A stretch of 63,483 nt of DNA from CBIHON01 sp966211965 (GCA_966211965.1 CBIHON010000030.1:1-63483); one strand, 5' to 3'. Counted from the first letter of the stretch, positions 25,684-35,443 are shown. Translations and numbers: made by a program. The notes: generated from the letters alone by a model not told the origin.

Positions 25684-26647
25684 TGCAGCAATCAATGAGC
25701 CGACGGTTCTCGCAGGGATCGAGCAGCAGGATGCAAGCCCTGCAGCGATGGCTCCAGGAGCTCAGCTTGCTTCGTTGCGCAAGGCTCGAGGGTGGTCGAT
25801 CGAGGAAGTTGCGATGCAACTGAACCTCGCGCCCCGTCAGGTTGTGGCGATTGAGGCAGATAATTACGCCGCATTGCCAGGTATCGCCAGCACGCGCGGT
25901 TTCGTTCGCGGTTACGCAAAGATATTGAAAATCGACGCGGCACCCTTGTTGAAAATGATGGCGAACGAGCCGGCGACTTTGAGTGAGCCGGTGCAGCAGC
26001 GACGCGTGTTGTCGGAGCCGTTTTCCGAAACGCGTCTGCCTTCGATGGGGCGTCAAGATGTGCCGTCGAAATCGATTTTCGTGGTCGGGTTTCTGGTAGT
26101 GCTATTGTTGGCGGCTTTCGCCGCCCAGCACTTCGGATTGGTGCCGGATTTGTCCGACTCTGTTTCGTCAAAAATCAAGGATATCGCTTCAGCGTCGGCC
26201 TCAGGATCAGGTACTACTGCTGCGTCCGCGGCAGCGAGCTTGCCTCAGGCGGAGCCGGGGACTTCGGCTCCAGCCACCGCGAGTAGTGCCGCGAATCCTG
26301 CGCCGGCGCCCGCAAGCGTGCCGGTTGTTGCGCCATCGGCGGCCGCCCGGCCGACGGTTGCGGTTGCTCCATCTGTCGCTGCTCCTGCCGAGGCTCCTGC
26401 CGCTCCGCAAAAAAATGCGCTGGTCCTGACATTGCATCAAGATTCATGGGTCGAGATTACCCGGGCCAACCGTACCGTATTGTTTTCCCGCCTGCTCAAA
26501 GCAGGAGCCAGGGAGACAATCGAAATTCCGGAGCCAGTGTCCATAACGATCGGTAACGTAGCTGGTGTGGAAGCGACATGGCGCGGAGCGCCCCTTGATG
26601 TCAAATCCGGCACCAAGACCAACGTCAACCGATTAAGTTTGAAGTAA
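25676..26647 (+). CDS. rodZ: RodZ-like cytoskeletal protein (HTH, TM, DUF4115)
   Basis: Membrane-spanning partner of MreB in rod-shape maintenance. From ATG 25676 (323 residues): a helix-turn-helix of the RodZ type (LASLRKARGWSIEEVAMQL) at about residues 30-95, one transmembrane helix (SIFVVGFLVVLLLAAFAAQ) near 135-155, a long Ala/Pro/Ser-rich periplasmic linker and the DUF4115 domain (LHQDSWVEITRANRTVLFSR). The start lies inside the pilW end, implying translational coupling. The open frame continues upstream to 25529, but that is pilW sequence. Confidence 0.9.
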   Translation: MSDAAINEPTVLAGIEQQDASPAAMAPGAQLASLRKARGWSIEEVAMQLNLAPRQVVAIEADNYAALPGIASTRGFVRGYAKILKIDAAPLLKMMANEPATLSEPVQQRRVLSEPFSETRLPSMGRQDVPSKSIFVVGFLVVLLLAAFAAQHFGLVPDLSDSVSSKIKDIASASASGSGTTAASAAASLPQAEPGTSAPATASSAANPAPAPASVPVVAPSAAARPTVAVAPSVAAPAEAPAAPQKNALVLTLHQDSWVEITRANRTVLFSRLLKAGARETIEIPEPVSITIGNVAGVEATWRGAPLDVKSGTKTNVNRLSLK

Positions 26648-26655
26648 GAGCAAGC

Positions 26656-27927
26656 ATGCCTTCAGCAAATTCTCCAATCGTGTCAGGGCCTTGCCTGCGG
26701 CGTGTCAGCCGCAGTGTAAAAGTGCGTTCCGGCGCGCGTGAGATCGTCATGGGCGGCAGCGCCCCGATCGTGGTTCAATCAATGACCAATACTGATACGG
26801 CGGACGCGATCGCCACAGCGATCCAGATCAAGGAATTGGCGCGTGCCGGGTCCGAATTGGTGCGTATCACCGTGAATAATGCGGATGCTGCGGCAGCGGT
26901 GCCGGCAATCCGCGAACAACTGGACAAGATGGGCGTGGATGTGCCGCTGGTAGGCGATTTTCACTACAACGGCCACACGCTGTTGAGGGATTATCCAGAA
27001 TGCGCCCAGGCGTTGGCGAAATACCGGATCAATCCCGGCAACGTAGGTCAAGGCGCCAAGCGCGACACACAGTTTGCGCAGATGATTGAGGCTGCATGCA
27101 AGTACGGCAAGCCGGTTCGTATCGGCGTCAACTGGGGCAGCCTGGACCAATCCCTGCTGGCGCGCATCATGGATGAAAATGCGCAGCGTGCCGAGCCTTG
27201 GAGCGCACAAGCTGTGATGTATGAAGCGCTGGTGACGTCAGCAGTCGAGAATGCGCGCCGTGCCGAAGAAGTCGGTTTGGCGGGAGACCGGATCATCCTG
27301 TCCTGCAAGGTCTCTGGAGTGCAGGATTTGATTGCCGTGTATCGCGAGTTGGCCCGGCGCTGCGATTATGCTTTGCATCTCGGGCTTACTGAAGCAGGGA
27401 TGGGTAGCAAGGGTATCGTGGCGTCAACTGCGGCCTTGTCGGTGTTGCTGCAAGAGGGTATCGGCGACACTATCCGTATCTCGCTGACGCCCGAGCCGGG
27501 CGGCGATCGCACCAAGGAGGTCGTGGTCGCGCAAGAGATCTTGCAAACCATGGGGTTGCGTAAATTTACCCCGATGGTCATTGCCTGTCCGGGCTGTGGC
27601 CGTACGACATCGACCGTATTCCAGGAATTGGCCGACCGGATTCAGACTTATCTGCGTGATCAGATGCCGGTATGGAAAAAGCAATATCCCGGCGTCGAGA
27701 CGATGAATGTCGCTGTGATGGGCTGCATCGTCAACGGTCCTGGCGAATCCAAACATGCCAATATCGGCATCAGCCTGCCTGGGACGGGCGAATCCCCGGC
27801 TGCCCCCGTATTTGTCGATGGCGAAAAGACCGTCACCTTGCGTGGCGATAGCATCGCTGAAGAGTTCCAGGCCATCGTGCTGGAATATGTCAAAACGCAT
27901 TATGGAAATGCGGCAGTCGTTGTTTAA
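26656..27927 (+). CDS. ispG: 4-hydroxy-3-methylbut-2-enyl diphosphate synthase
   Basis: Iron-sulfur enzyme of the MEP isoprenoid pathway, converting methylerythritol cyclodiphosphate to HMBDP. The 423-residue sequence has the cluster cysteines in ACPGCGRTTS and GCIVNGPGES, and the TIM-barrel N-terminus with PIVVQSMTNTDTAD. It starts 8 bp after rodZ and precedes hisS by 41 bp; same strand, same operon. No anomaly. Confidence 0.98.
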   Translation: MPSANSPIVSGPCLRRVSRSVKVRSGAREIVMGGSAPIVVQSMTNTDTADAIATAIQIKELARAGSELVRITVNNADAAAAVPAIREQLDKMGVDVPLVGDFHYNGHTLLRDYPECAQALAKYRINPGNVGQGAKRDTQFAQMIEAACKYGKPVRIGVNWGSLDQSLLARIMDENAQRAEPWSAQAVMYEALVTSAVENARRAEEVGLAGDRIILSCKVSGVQDLIAVYRELARRCDYALHLGLTEAGMGSKGIVASTAALSVLLQEGIGDTIRISLTPEPGGDRTKEVVVAQEILQTMGLRKFTPMVIACPGCGRTTSTVFQELADRIQTYLRDQMPVWKKQYPGVETMNVAVMGCIVNGPGESKHANIGISLPGTGESPAAPVFVDGEKTVTLRGDSIAEEFQAIVLEYVKTHYGNAAVVV

Positions 27928-27968
27928 ACACGATTGCATCATCGAGTTGCAAACCGTTTGTCAAAATA

Positions 27969-29318
27969 ATGTCAGAACATAAAAAAGTAGAAAAAATTGT
28001 CGGTGTGAAGGGAATGAATGACATTCTGCCCGCCGATGCGCCCTTATGGGAATTATTCGAGAACACCGTCCACACCGTGCTCAAAAGCTATGGCTTTCAG
28101 CAGATACGCACACCCATCGTAGAGCCGACCGCGTTGTTTGCGCGCGGCCTGGGCGAGGTCACCGATATCGTCGAGAAAGAGATGTATTCGTTTACCGATT
28201 CGATGAACGGCGACCAGTTGACCTTGAGGCCGGAATGCACCGCAAGCGTCGTGCGTGCGGCACTGGAACATAATCTGACTTACGATGGTCCGAAACGTTT
28301 GTGGTATGCCGGGCCGATGTTTCGCCACGAACGGCCGCAGCGTGGCCGCTATCGCCAGTTCCATCAAATCGGCGCGGAAGCGCTGGGCTTTACTGGGCCC
28401 GATATCGACGCCGAATTGATCATGATGTGCCAGCGCCTGTGGGACGATCTGGGCTTGGCCGACATCAGGCTGGAATTGAATTCGATCGGCAATGCAGAAG
28501 AACGCAGACGGCATCGCGCAGACTTGGTTGCTTATTTCGAGCAGCACAAGGACGTTCTCGATACCGACGCGCAGCGCCGCCTCCATTCAAATCCCTTGCG
28601 TATCTTGGATACCAAGAACCCGACAATGCAGGAAATGGCTAATGCGGCCCCCAAGCTGATCGATTATCTGGGCGAGGAGTCGCTGGCGCATTTTGAAGGC
28701 GTGCAAAGAATCCTGCGCCACAACAACGTGCCGTTCTCGATCAATCCGCGGCTGGTGCGAGGCATGGATTACTACAACCGTACCGTGTTCGAATGGGTTA
28801 CCGACCAACTGGGCGCGCAAGGTACGGTCTGCGGTGGCGGGCGCTATGATCCCTTGATCGAAATGTTCGGCGGAAAACCGACCCCGGCCTGTGGTTTTGC
28901 CATGGGCGTCGAGCGCTTGCTGGAACTGATGAAAGCCGGTGGAGAACAGTTTGCAAGCAATCAGTGCGACGTCTATATCGTGCATCAAGGCGAGGCGGCA
29001 CAGTTGCAGGCGTCGGTCGTCGCCGAAAGATTACGTGATGCCGGTCTGGATGTTGTGCTACATTGCGCAGCGGCCGGATCTGGCAGCAGTTTCAAATCCC
29101 AGATGAAGCGTGCGGACGGCAGCGGTGCTGCATACGCGGTGATCATCGGCGAAGACGAAGTCGCTCAGGGGACCGCGAACGTCAAGGCCTTGCGTGCCGG
29201 TGACAGCGACAAAAACCAGGAAACAGTCGCATTTGAAGCGGTCGCGGAATACTTGGTCGACCAAATCGTCGGCGGCGACGAGGACGATCATTCCGGACAT
29301 ATCCATTATCATCATTAA
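27969..29318 (+). CDS. hisS: Histidyl-tRNA synthetase
   Basis: Class II synthetase charging tRNA-His. Motif 1 region is LGEVTDIVEKEMYSF, motif 2 FRHERPQRGRYRQFHQIG, and motif 3 ACGFAMGVERLLEL; the His-binding GGGRYDPLIE is present, and an anticodon-binding domain follows from about residue 330. The 449 residues are about 20-25 more than E. coli HisRS. The surplus is an acidic, histidine-rich tail with five His among the last nine residues. hisS sits directly upstream of yfgM-bamB-der, as in most proteobacteria. Confidence 0.97.
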   Translation: MSEHKKVEKIVGVKGMNDILPADAPLWELFENTVHTVLKSYGFQQIRTPIVEPTALFARGLGEVTDIVEKEMYSFTDSMNGDQLTLRPECTASVVRAALEHNLTYDGPKRLWYAGPMFRHERPQRGRYRQFHQIGAEALGFTGPDIDAELIMMCQRLWDDLGLADIRLELNSIGNAEERRRHRADLVAYFEQHKDVLDTDAQRRLHSNPLRILDTKNPTMQEMANAAPKLIDYLGEESLAHFEGVQRILRHNNVPFSINPRLVRGMDYYNRTVFEWVTDQLGAQGTVCGGGRYDPLIEMFGGKPTPACGFAMGVERLLELMKAGGEQFASNQCDVYIVHQGEAAQLQASVVAERLRDAGLDVVLHCAAAGSGSSFKSQMKRADGSGAAYAVIIGEDEVAQGTANVKALRAGDSDKNQETVAFEAVAEYLVDQIVGGDEDDHSGHIHYHH

Positions 29319-29332
29319 GATACGACATCATC

Positions 29333-29983
29333 ATGGCATACGATCTCGAAGAACAAGAACAAATCGCCTCAATCAAGGCGTGGTGGAATCAATACGGCAA
29401 CCTGATAACGTGGCTCCTGATCATTGCTCTGGGCGGCTATGCGGCTTGGGGCAGTTGGAAGTATTACCAGCGCAATCAAGCCGCCCAGGCGTCGCAACTC
29501 TATGAAGAATTGCAGAAAGCCGTCACGGCAAAAGACAATGCGAAGGTGCAGCGCGCGGCCGGCGACCTGGAAGAAAAATTCAGCCGTACCGCTTATGCGC
29601 AGATGGGGGCGTTGGCGGCGGCCAAGGCAGCCTTCGATGCCAATGACCTGAAGGCGGCCAAGGTGCAGTTGCAATGGATCGTTGCCAACGGTGCCGACGA
29701 AGAATACAAGGCTATCGCGAAAATCCGGTTGACCGGGATTTTTCTGGATGAAAAGGCCTACGATGAAGCTTCGAAGCTGCTTGCAAGCGATTTTCCTGCA
29801 CAGTTTGCCAGCGTGGTTGCCGACCGCAAAGGAGATGTTCTGGTGGCGCAAAACAAGCTTGAGGAAGCGCGCAACGCTTATCAATCTGCACTCGACAAAA
29901 TCGATCAAAAGAATCCGGGGCGTCAATTGATCCAATTGAAATTGGATGCCATTGGCGGTGCCTCCGCCAAGGCAGCCGCCTAA
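29333..29983 (+). CDS. yfgM: YfgM-type ancillary translocon/periplasmic chaperone protein
   Basis: Inner-membrane protein with one N-terminal transmembrane helix (LITWLLIIALGGYAAWGSW, about residues 24-42) and a periplasmic TPR-like domain (TPR_21/DUF2133). The E. coli protein associates with SecYEG and PpiD in handing over exported proteins. The 216-residue length is typical. Located 14 bp after hisS and 17 bp before bamB, as expected for outer-membrane biogenesis genes. Ends in Ala/Lys-rich tail. Confidence 0.92.
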   Translation: MAYDLEEQEQIASIKAWWNQYGNLITWLLIIALGGYAAWGSWKYYQRNQAAQASQLYEELQKAVTAKDNAKVQRAAGDLEEKFSRTAYAQMGALAAAKAAFDANDLKAAKVQLQWIVANGADEEYKAIAKIRLTGIFLDEKAYDEASKLLASDFPAQFASVVADRKGDVLVAQNKLEEARNAYQSALDKIDQKNPGRQLIQLKLDAIGGASAKAAA

Positions 29984-30000
29984 CCGGACAAAGGGAAAAA

Positions 30001-31176
30001 ATGCGCACTGCAAAGAAGCTCGTGTTTGCACCGGCAACGGCCGCAATGCTCGCAACGCTGGTATTGGCAGGATGTTCCACACTCTCTTCGATGAACCCGT
30101 TTTCCAGCAAGCCGGCGCCGCGTAATCCGCCGGCAGCCTTGGTGGATTTCAAGCCGACGCTGGCGATGCGAACCGCATGGTCGGCTTCGGTAGGCGGTGC
30201 GGGCGCATACGTTTTTTCGCCGGTCGCCGCCAATGGCAGTCTCTTTACTGCGGCCGCAGATGGCGCGATCACACGCATTGATACGGCAAACGGACGCTCT
30301 GTGTGGCGCATCAATGCCGGAACCCCGTTGACAGCAGGCGTCGGCAGCGACGGTAATACGGTGGCGGTGGCAGGTGAGAAGGGCGTCGTCCTGGCTTTCG
30401 ATGCGGAAGGCAAGTTGCGCTGGAAGGCCCAAACTTCAAGCGAGGTGTTGTCCGCTCCGGCAGTCGGCCAAGGTCTGGTGATTGTGCGCAGTCTGGACAA
30501 CCGCATCGTTGCTTTTGATGCCGATTCGGGAGCGCGCCGCTGGGTGGTTCAGCGCACCACGCCGTCTTTGACTTTGCGCACCGCACCGGGAATCGTGATC
30601 GCCGATACCACTGTGTATGTCGCTTTGCCTGGTGGCAGACTTCTGGCCCTGGCCTTGAGCAATGGCGGCCCGCGTTGGGAAGTCGCCGTCGGCGATCCGC
30701 GTGGAGCCACCGAACTGGAGCGAATTGCGGATATCTCCGGCGCTCCCGTGGTATGGGGCCGCGAGATTTGTGCCGTGGCCTATCAGGGGCGGATTGCCTG
30801 TTTCGATGCGGTTAGCGGTGTCGCACGCTGGGCCAAGGAATTGTCCAGCGATGTCGGTCTCGGGATTGATGAGCGTTTCGTATTTGCCGCAGATGAGCAT
30901 GGGGTTGTCAGCGCGTTTGCACGCGACGGTGGCGCCAACGTCTGGCGTAACAACAAGTTGTCGAACCGGCGCTTGTCGGCGCCGATTTCGTACGGACGTG
31001 CGGTCGCGGTCGGCGATGGTCAAGGATACGTTCATTTCCTGTCGCGCGAAGACGGTGCCTTGCTGGCACGGGTCAGCACCGATGGCAGCCCGCTCGTCGC
31101 GCCGCCCTTGGTCGCCGGTGCCAATTTGATTTTTCAAACCCAATCAGGGACAGTGGTCGCGCTAGCGGCCGAGTAA
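30001..31176 (+). CDS. bamB: Outer membrane assembly lipoprotein BamB
   Basis: Beta-propeller lipoprotein of the BAM complex that inserts outer-membrane beta-barrels. The signal ends in the lipobox VLAGC (lipidated Cys25). The mature 366 residues consist of PQQ-like blade repeats (for example RIDTANGRSVWRINAG, AFDADSGARRWVV, CFDAVSGVARWAKEL). Located between yfgM and der in the conserved order. Confidence 0.96.
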   Translation: MRTAKKLVFAPATAAMLATLVLAGCSTLSSMNPFSSKPAPRNPPAALVDFKPTLAMRTAWSASVGGAGAYVFSPVAANGSLFTAAADGAITRIDTANGRSVWRINAGTPLTAGVGSDGNTVAVAGEKGVVLAFDAEGKLRWKAQTSSEVLSAPAVGQGLVIVRSLDNRIVAFDADSGARRWVVQRTTPSLTLRTAPGIVIADTTVYVALPGGRLLALALSNGGPRWEVAVGDPRGATELERIADISGAPVVWGREICAVAYQGRIACFDAVSGVARWAKELSSDVGLGIDERFVFAADEHGVVSAFARDGGANVWRNNKLSNRRLSAPISYGRAVAVGDGQGYVHFLSREDGALLARVSTDGSPLVAPPLVAGANLIFQTQSGTVVALAAE

Positions 31177-31183
31177 GCATGGA

Positions 31184-32527
31184 ATGAAGCCGGTTATAGC
31201 ATTAATAGGCCGACCCAATGTCGGTAAATCCACGTTGTTCAACCGGCTCACGCGGTCGCGCGACGCATTGGTGGCGGACCTTCCAGGATTGACGCGCGAC
31301 AGGCACTATGGCGAAGGGCGTATCAGCGAACGGCCTTTTCTGGTGATCGATACCGGCGGCTTCGAGCCTGTTGCCAAAGACGGCATCATGCACGAAATGG
31401 CCAAGCAGACCAAGCAGGCCGTGGCCGAAGCCGATGTCGTCATTTTTATCGTGGATGGTCGCCAGGGACTGACGCCGCACGACAAGACCATCACCGATTT
31501 TCTGCGCAAGACCGGACGTCCTGTGATGCTGGTCGTGAACAAGGCTGAGGGTATGAAATACACCTCGGTTACTGCGGATTTTTACGAACTGGGCATGGGC
31601 GATCCCTATGTTATTTCGGCTGCGCATGGCGACGGCGTAATGGACTTGGTGGAAGAGGCCCTTGACTTGGCGTTGGCCCGGCAGCCAGTGATCGAAGACT
31701 TGCCCGAGCCTGCCGGCAAGAACATCAAGATTGCGATAGTCGGCCGTCCCAATGTCGGTAAGTCGACCCTTGTCAATACCTTGCTGGGCGAGGAGCGCGT
31801 GATCGCGTTCGACATGCCGGGCACGACCCGCGATTCAATCGAAATTCCCTTCGAGCGCGGCGGCAAGCATTACACGCTGATCGATACTGCGGGGATTCGT
31901 CGGCGTGGCAAGATCTTTGAAGCGATAGAAAAATTTTCAGTGGTAAAAACCCTGCAGTCGATTTCCGAAGCGAATGTGGTTTTGCTTTTGCTCGACGCAC
32001 AGCAGGATATCTCCGAACAGGATGCGCATATTGCCGGTTTTATCCTGGAGTCGGGAAGGGCGCTGGTGGTGGGTGTCAACAAGTGGGATGGCCTGACCAG
32101 CGACAAGCGCGATGCGATCAAAATGGATCTGGAACGGAAACTGAATTTCCTGTCTTTCGCGAAATTTCATTTCATTTCAGCTTTGAAGTCGACCGGCATC
32201 GATCCCTTGATGAAATCGATCAACTCGGCATACGCGGCAGCGATGGCTGATTTGTCGACACCGAAACTGACCCGGGCTTTGATCGAAGCAATCGAACGCC
32301 AGGAGCCGCGCCGCAAAGGCTCGATACGGCCGAAATTGCGCTATGCCCATCAAGGTGGCCAGAACCCTCCGATCATCGTTATCCACGGTAATGCGCTCGA
32401 GGCTATTGACGAGAACTACAAGCGCTATCTCGAGAAGCACTTTCGCGAAACTTTTTCCTTGGTCGGGACTCCATTACGTATCGAATTGCGGTCCGGTAAA
32501 AATCCATTTGCCAGACATGAAAAATAG
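31184..32527 (+). CDS. der: Ribosome biogenesis GTPase Der (EngA)
   Basis: Essential double-domain GTPase for 50S subunit maturation. Two P-loops are visible, GRPNVGKSTLFN (about residue 9) and GRPNVGKSTLVN (about residue 187), each with NKxD motifs (VVNKAEG in the first, GVNKWDG in the second). The C-terminal KH-like domain includes PPIIVIHGNALEAI. The 447 residues are normal. It starts 7 bp after bamB; no terminator separates it from hfq, but a 183-bp gap does. Confidence 0.98.
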   Translation: MKPVIALIGRPNVGKSTLFNRLTRSRDALVADLPGLTRDRHYGEGRISERPFLVIDTGGFEPVAKDGIMHEMAKQTKQAVAEADVVIFIVDGRQGLTPHDKTITDFLRKTGRPVMLVVNKAEGMKYTSVTADFYELGMGDPYVISAAHGDGVMDLVEEALDLALARQPVIEDLPEPAGKNIKIAIVGRPNVGKSTLVNTLLGEERVIAFDMPGTTRDSIEIPFERGGKHYTLIDTAGIRRRGKIFEAIEKFSVVKTLQSISEANVVLLLLDAQQDISEQDAHIAGFILESGRALVVGVNKWDGLTSDKRDAIKMDLERKLNFLSFAKFHFISALKSTGIDPLMKSINSAYAAAMADLSTPKLTRALIEAIERQEPRRKGSIRPKLRYAHQGGQNPPIIVIHGNALEAIDENYKRYLEKHFRETFSLVGTPLRIELRSGKNPFARHEK

Positions 32528-32584
32528 GTTCAACTCGGATGCCGGATCAATTCGAAAGAGGGCCGAGAATTGATACAGCATTCG

Positions 32585-32633
32585 GATTACATTCGGGTTA
32601 ACTTGGCAATAAGCGCAAAAATCGATTACATTC
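32585..32633 (+). repeat. 10-bp direct repeat upstream of hfq
   Basis: GATTACATTC occurs at 32585-32594 and again at 32624-32633, 39 bp apart (start to start), in the leader between der and hfq. Possible paired protein sites controlling hfq; no regulator known. Confidence 0.4.
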
Positions 32634-32710
32634 TTTATACATCCAAATGAGGCACTTGAAAATCCAGCTTGTGCCACAACCTCCTCATCACAACAACAAA
32701 TGGAGCTCCC

Positions 32711-32947
32711 ATGAGCAATAAAGGGCAACTGTTACAAGACCCCTTCCTTAACGCCTTACGCAAGGAACACGTGCCGGTTTCGATTTACCTCGTCAACGGC
32801 ATCAAACTTCAGGGCCATATCGAATCATTCGACCAATATGTCGTTTTGCTGCGAAATACCGTGACACAAATGGTTTACAAGCATGCAATTTCCACCGTGG
32901 TTCCCGCACGCGCCGTCAATTTAAGCCTTGATTCTGACGCGGAATAA
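32711..32947 (+). CDS. hfq: RNA chaperone Hfq
   Basis: Hexameric Sm-like protein that promotes small RNA-mRNA pairing. The 78 residues start MSNKGQLLQDPFLNALRKE, then Sm1 (VSIYLVNGIKLQGHIESFDQ) and Sm2 (VYKHAISTVVP), with a short acidic tail as in other betaproteobacteria. The start at 32711 follows GGAGCTCCC; the open frame upstream to 32669 is not conserved sequence. Followed by hflX, the usual partner. Confidence 0.98.
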   Translation: MSNKGQLLQDPFLNALRKEHVPVSIYLVNGIKLQGHIESFDQYVVLLRNTVTQMVYKHAISTVVPARAVNLSLDSDAE

Positions 32948-32985
32948 CGCACACGCCCAAGGCAACCGGATGCACGCTTCCTAGC

Positions 32986-34107
32986 ATGCGCGCAGCTTTG
33001 GTAGGTGTCGATTTCGGCAAGGGCGACTTTGCCGCAAGTCTTGAGGAGCTGTCCCTGCTGGCCAAGTCGGCCGGGGCAGAACCTGTCACAACCGTCATCG
33101 GTAAGCGTTCCAGTCCTGATGCCGCCTTGTTTGTCGGCTCCGGCAAGGCAGATGAAATCGCGCATGCCGCAAATCACGAGCAGCTCGATATCGTCATTTT
33201 CAATCACGCTTTATCTCCTGCGCAGCAGCGCAATCTTGAACGTCACCTGAAGATTCGGGTGCTCGATCGCACTAGTCTTATTCTTGATATTTTTGCCCAG
33301 CGCGCCCAGAGCCATGAAGGTAAGGTGCAGGTCGAACTGGCGCAATTGCAGCACTTGGCCACCCGCCTGATACGCGGTTGGACCCATTTGGAACGGCAAA
33401 AGGGCGGTATCGGCTTGCGCGGGCCGGGTGAAACACAGCTTGAAACCGACCGCCGCTTGTTGGGCGACCGCGTCAAGGCGCTACGCGCGCAGCTTGAAAA
33501 ACTGCATCGCCAGCGCGCCACCCAGCGTCGGGCACGTGGACGCAACAATGCTTTTTCCGTTTCCCTAGTGGGTTATACCAACGCGGGAAAATCGACCTTG
33601 TTCAATGCGCTGGCCAAGACCCGCGTCTATGCTGCCGACCAGCTTTTCGCGACGCTGGATACCACCTCGCGCCGAATATATCTGCCCGAGGTCGGCAATG
33701 TCGTGGTATCCGACACAGTCGGTTTTATCCGCGAATTGCCGCATCAACTGGTGGCCGCTTTCCGGGCAACGCTCGAAGAGACGATCCACGCTGATTTACT
33801 GCTTCATGTGGTGGACGGCGCAAGCCCCTCTCGCATAGAACAGATCGAGCAGGTGAATATGGTGCTGAAAGAAATCGGTGCAGACCATATTCCGCAAATT
33901 TTAGTGTGGAACAAGATTGATGCAGCCGGCCTTGAGCCGGTTTTGGAAAGAGATGAGTATGATAAAATCCGTCGTGTTTTTATTAGCGCCCGGACCGGGG
34001 GTGGCTTGGATTTACTGCGTGAGGCAGTGACCGAGTTTGCAAAAGCGCGCAGCGCGGAACGTCTTGGTGATTGGACTGAAGACGAACCTCATGATATGCA
34101 TGCGTAA
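32986..34107 (+). CDS. hflX: Ribosome-associated GTPase HflX
   Basis: GTPase that splits stalled ribosomes under stress. The N-terminal HflX domain contains NHALSPAQQRNLERHL and RTSLILDIFAQRAQSHEGK. The G domain has GYTNAGKSTLFN (P-loop), DTVGF (G3) and VWNKID (G4). The glycine-rich linker GPGETQLETDRR is present. Length 373, slightly shorter than E. coli. Part of the hfq-hflX-hflK-hflC series. Confidence 0.96.
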   Translation: MRAALVGVDFGKGDFAASLEELSLLAKSAGAEPVTTVIGKRSSPDAALFVGSGKADEIAHAANHEQLDIVIFNHALSPAQQRNLERHLKIRVLDRTSLILDIFAQRAQSHEGKVQVELAQLQHLATRLIRGWTHLERQKGGIGLRGPGETQLETDRRLLGDRVKALRAQLEKLHRQRATQRRARGRNNAFSVSLVGYTNAGKSTLFNALAKTRVYAADQLFATLDTTSRRIYLPEVGNVVVSDTVGFIRELPHQLVAAFRATLEETIHADLLLHVVDGASPSRIEQIEQVNMVLKEIGADHIPQILVWNKIDAAGLEPVLERDEYDKIRRVFISARTGGGLDLLREAVTEFAKARSAERLGDWTEDEPHDMHA

Positions 34108-34153
34108 TTAACCAGCATTCCAACCTATTACTATTAAGCCGGATCGCCACAGA

Positions 34154-35443
34154 ATGCTTGTGTCCCTATTTAAAAAAATTGGCTTGGTGTTTTCACTGAA
34201 TGATCCCGGCTGGGGCCGTGGTTCGCAAAACAACAACGATCAAAACCAGCGCCAGGACGGCAAGAAGCCAAGCGATGGCCCTCCCGATCTCGATCAACTT
34301 TGGCGCGATTTCAATCAGCGACTGAATCGCCTGTTCGGTAATAAAAGCGGCGGAGGCGGTGCTTCCGGCGGCAATGGTTTTCCTGACATGAGAGGTGCGG
34401 GTATCGGTGCCGGTGTGATCGCAGGCATCGTGCTTTTTCTATGGTTGATCAGCGGATTTTTTATCGTGCAGGAAGGCCAAACTGGCGTGGTTCTGACCTT
34501 CGGTAAATATAGTCATACGACGCCCGCCGGTTTCAACTGGCGCTGGCCTTATCCGATCCAGAGCCATGAGATCGTCAACATTTCCCAGGTTCGTACGGTC
34601 GAAGTCGGTTATCGATCGAGCGTAAAAAATAAACAGGCGAAAGAAGCGTTGATGCTGACCGATGACGAAAATATCATCGACATTCAGTTTGCAGTTCAGT
34701 ATAAGCTCAAGAATGCTGCAGAATGGGTATTCAATAACCGCGACCAGGAAGAGACCGTCAGGCAGGTTGCCGAAACCGCCATTCGCGAAATTGTCGGCCG
34801 CAGCAAGATGGATTTCGTACTCTACGAGGGGCGTGAGAAGGTGGCATTTGACGTTGGCCAATTGATGCAGCAAATTCTCGACCGCTACAAGGCGGGCGTA
34901 CAAATCACCAATGTCACGATGCAGGGGGTGCAGCCGCCCGAGCAGGTCCAGGCGGCGTTTGATGACGCCGTCAAGGCCGGGCAGGATCGTGAGCGTCAAA
35001 AGAACGAAGGCCAAGCTTATGCCAATGACGTGATCCCGAAAGCGCGCGGCGCGGCCTCGCGGTTGATGCAGGAGTCGGAAGCCTATCGTGCCCGGGTGAT
35101 TGCGAATGCACAGGGCGATGCATCCCGTTTCAAACAAGTTCTCGCGGAATACAACAAGGCGCCGGCAGTGACCCGAGATCGTATGTACCTGGAAACCATG
35201 CAGCAGATATTCTCGAACACGACCAAGGTTATGGTTGATTCCAAAGCCAGCGGCAACAGCCTCATCTACTTGCCTCTGGATAAGCTGATTGCGCAATCTG
35301 CTGGGAATGAGGTTGCCGTAGCCAAGTCGGTTGCGCCACCCGTCAATCCGGCGCCGGACCCTTTGCAGGCGCTTGATGCGCAACGCCAGAAGGACATGCG
35401 TTCGCGCGATAGCCGCGACTCTCGCGACCGGGAGGCACGATAA
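34154..35443 (+). CDS. hflK: FtsH protease modulator HflK
   Basis: SPFH/prohibitin-like subunit of the HflKC complex that encloses and restrains the FtsH protease. Asn/Gly-rich cytoplasmic N-terminus (GRGSQNNNDQNQRQDG), one membrane helix (VIAGIVLFLWLISGFFIV, about residues 80-97), then the SPFH domain starting QEGQTGVVLTFGKY. A charged, Asp/Arg-rich C-terminus ends the 429 residues. Its stop overlaps the hflC start by one base (TAATG), typical of coupled synthesis of the two partners. Confidence 0.97.
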   Translation: MLVSLFKKIGLVFSLNDPGWGRGSQNNNDQNQRQDGKKPSDGPPDLDQLWRDFNQRLNRLFGNKSGGGGASGGNGFPDMRGAGIGAGVIAGIVLFLWLISGFFIVQEGQTGVVLTFGKYSHTTPAGFNWRWPYPIQSHEIVNISQVRTVEVGYRSSVKNKQAKEALMLTDDENIIDIQFAVQYKLKNAAEWVFNNRDQEETVRQVAETAIREIVGRSKMDFVLYEGREKVAFDVGQLMQQILDRYKAGVQITNVTMQGVQPPEQVQAAFDDAVKAGQDRERQKNEGQAYANDVIPKARGAASRLMQESEAYRARVIANAQGDASRFKQVLAEYNKAPAVTRDRMYLETMQQIFSNTTKVMVDSKASGNSLIYLPLDKLIAQSAGNEVAVAKSVAPPVNPAPDPLQALDAQRQKDMRSRDSRDSRDREAR

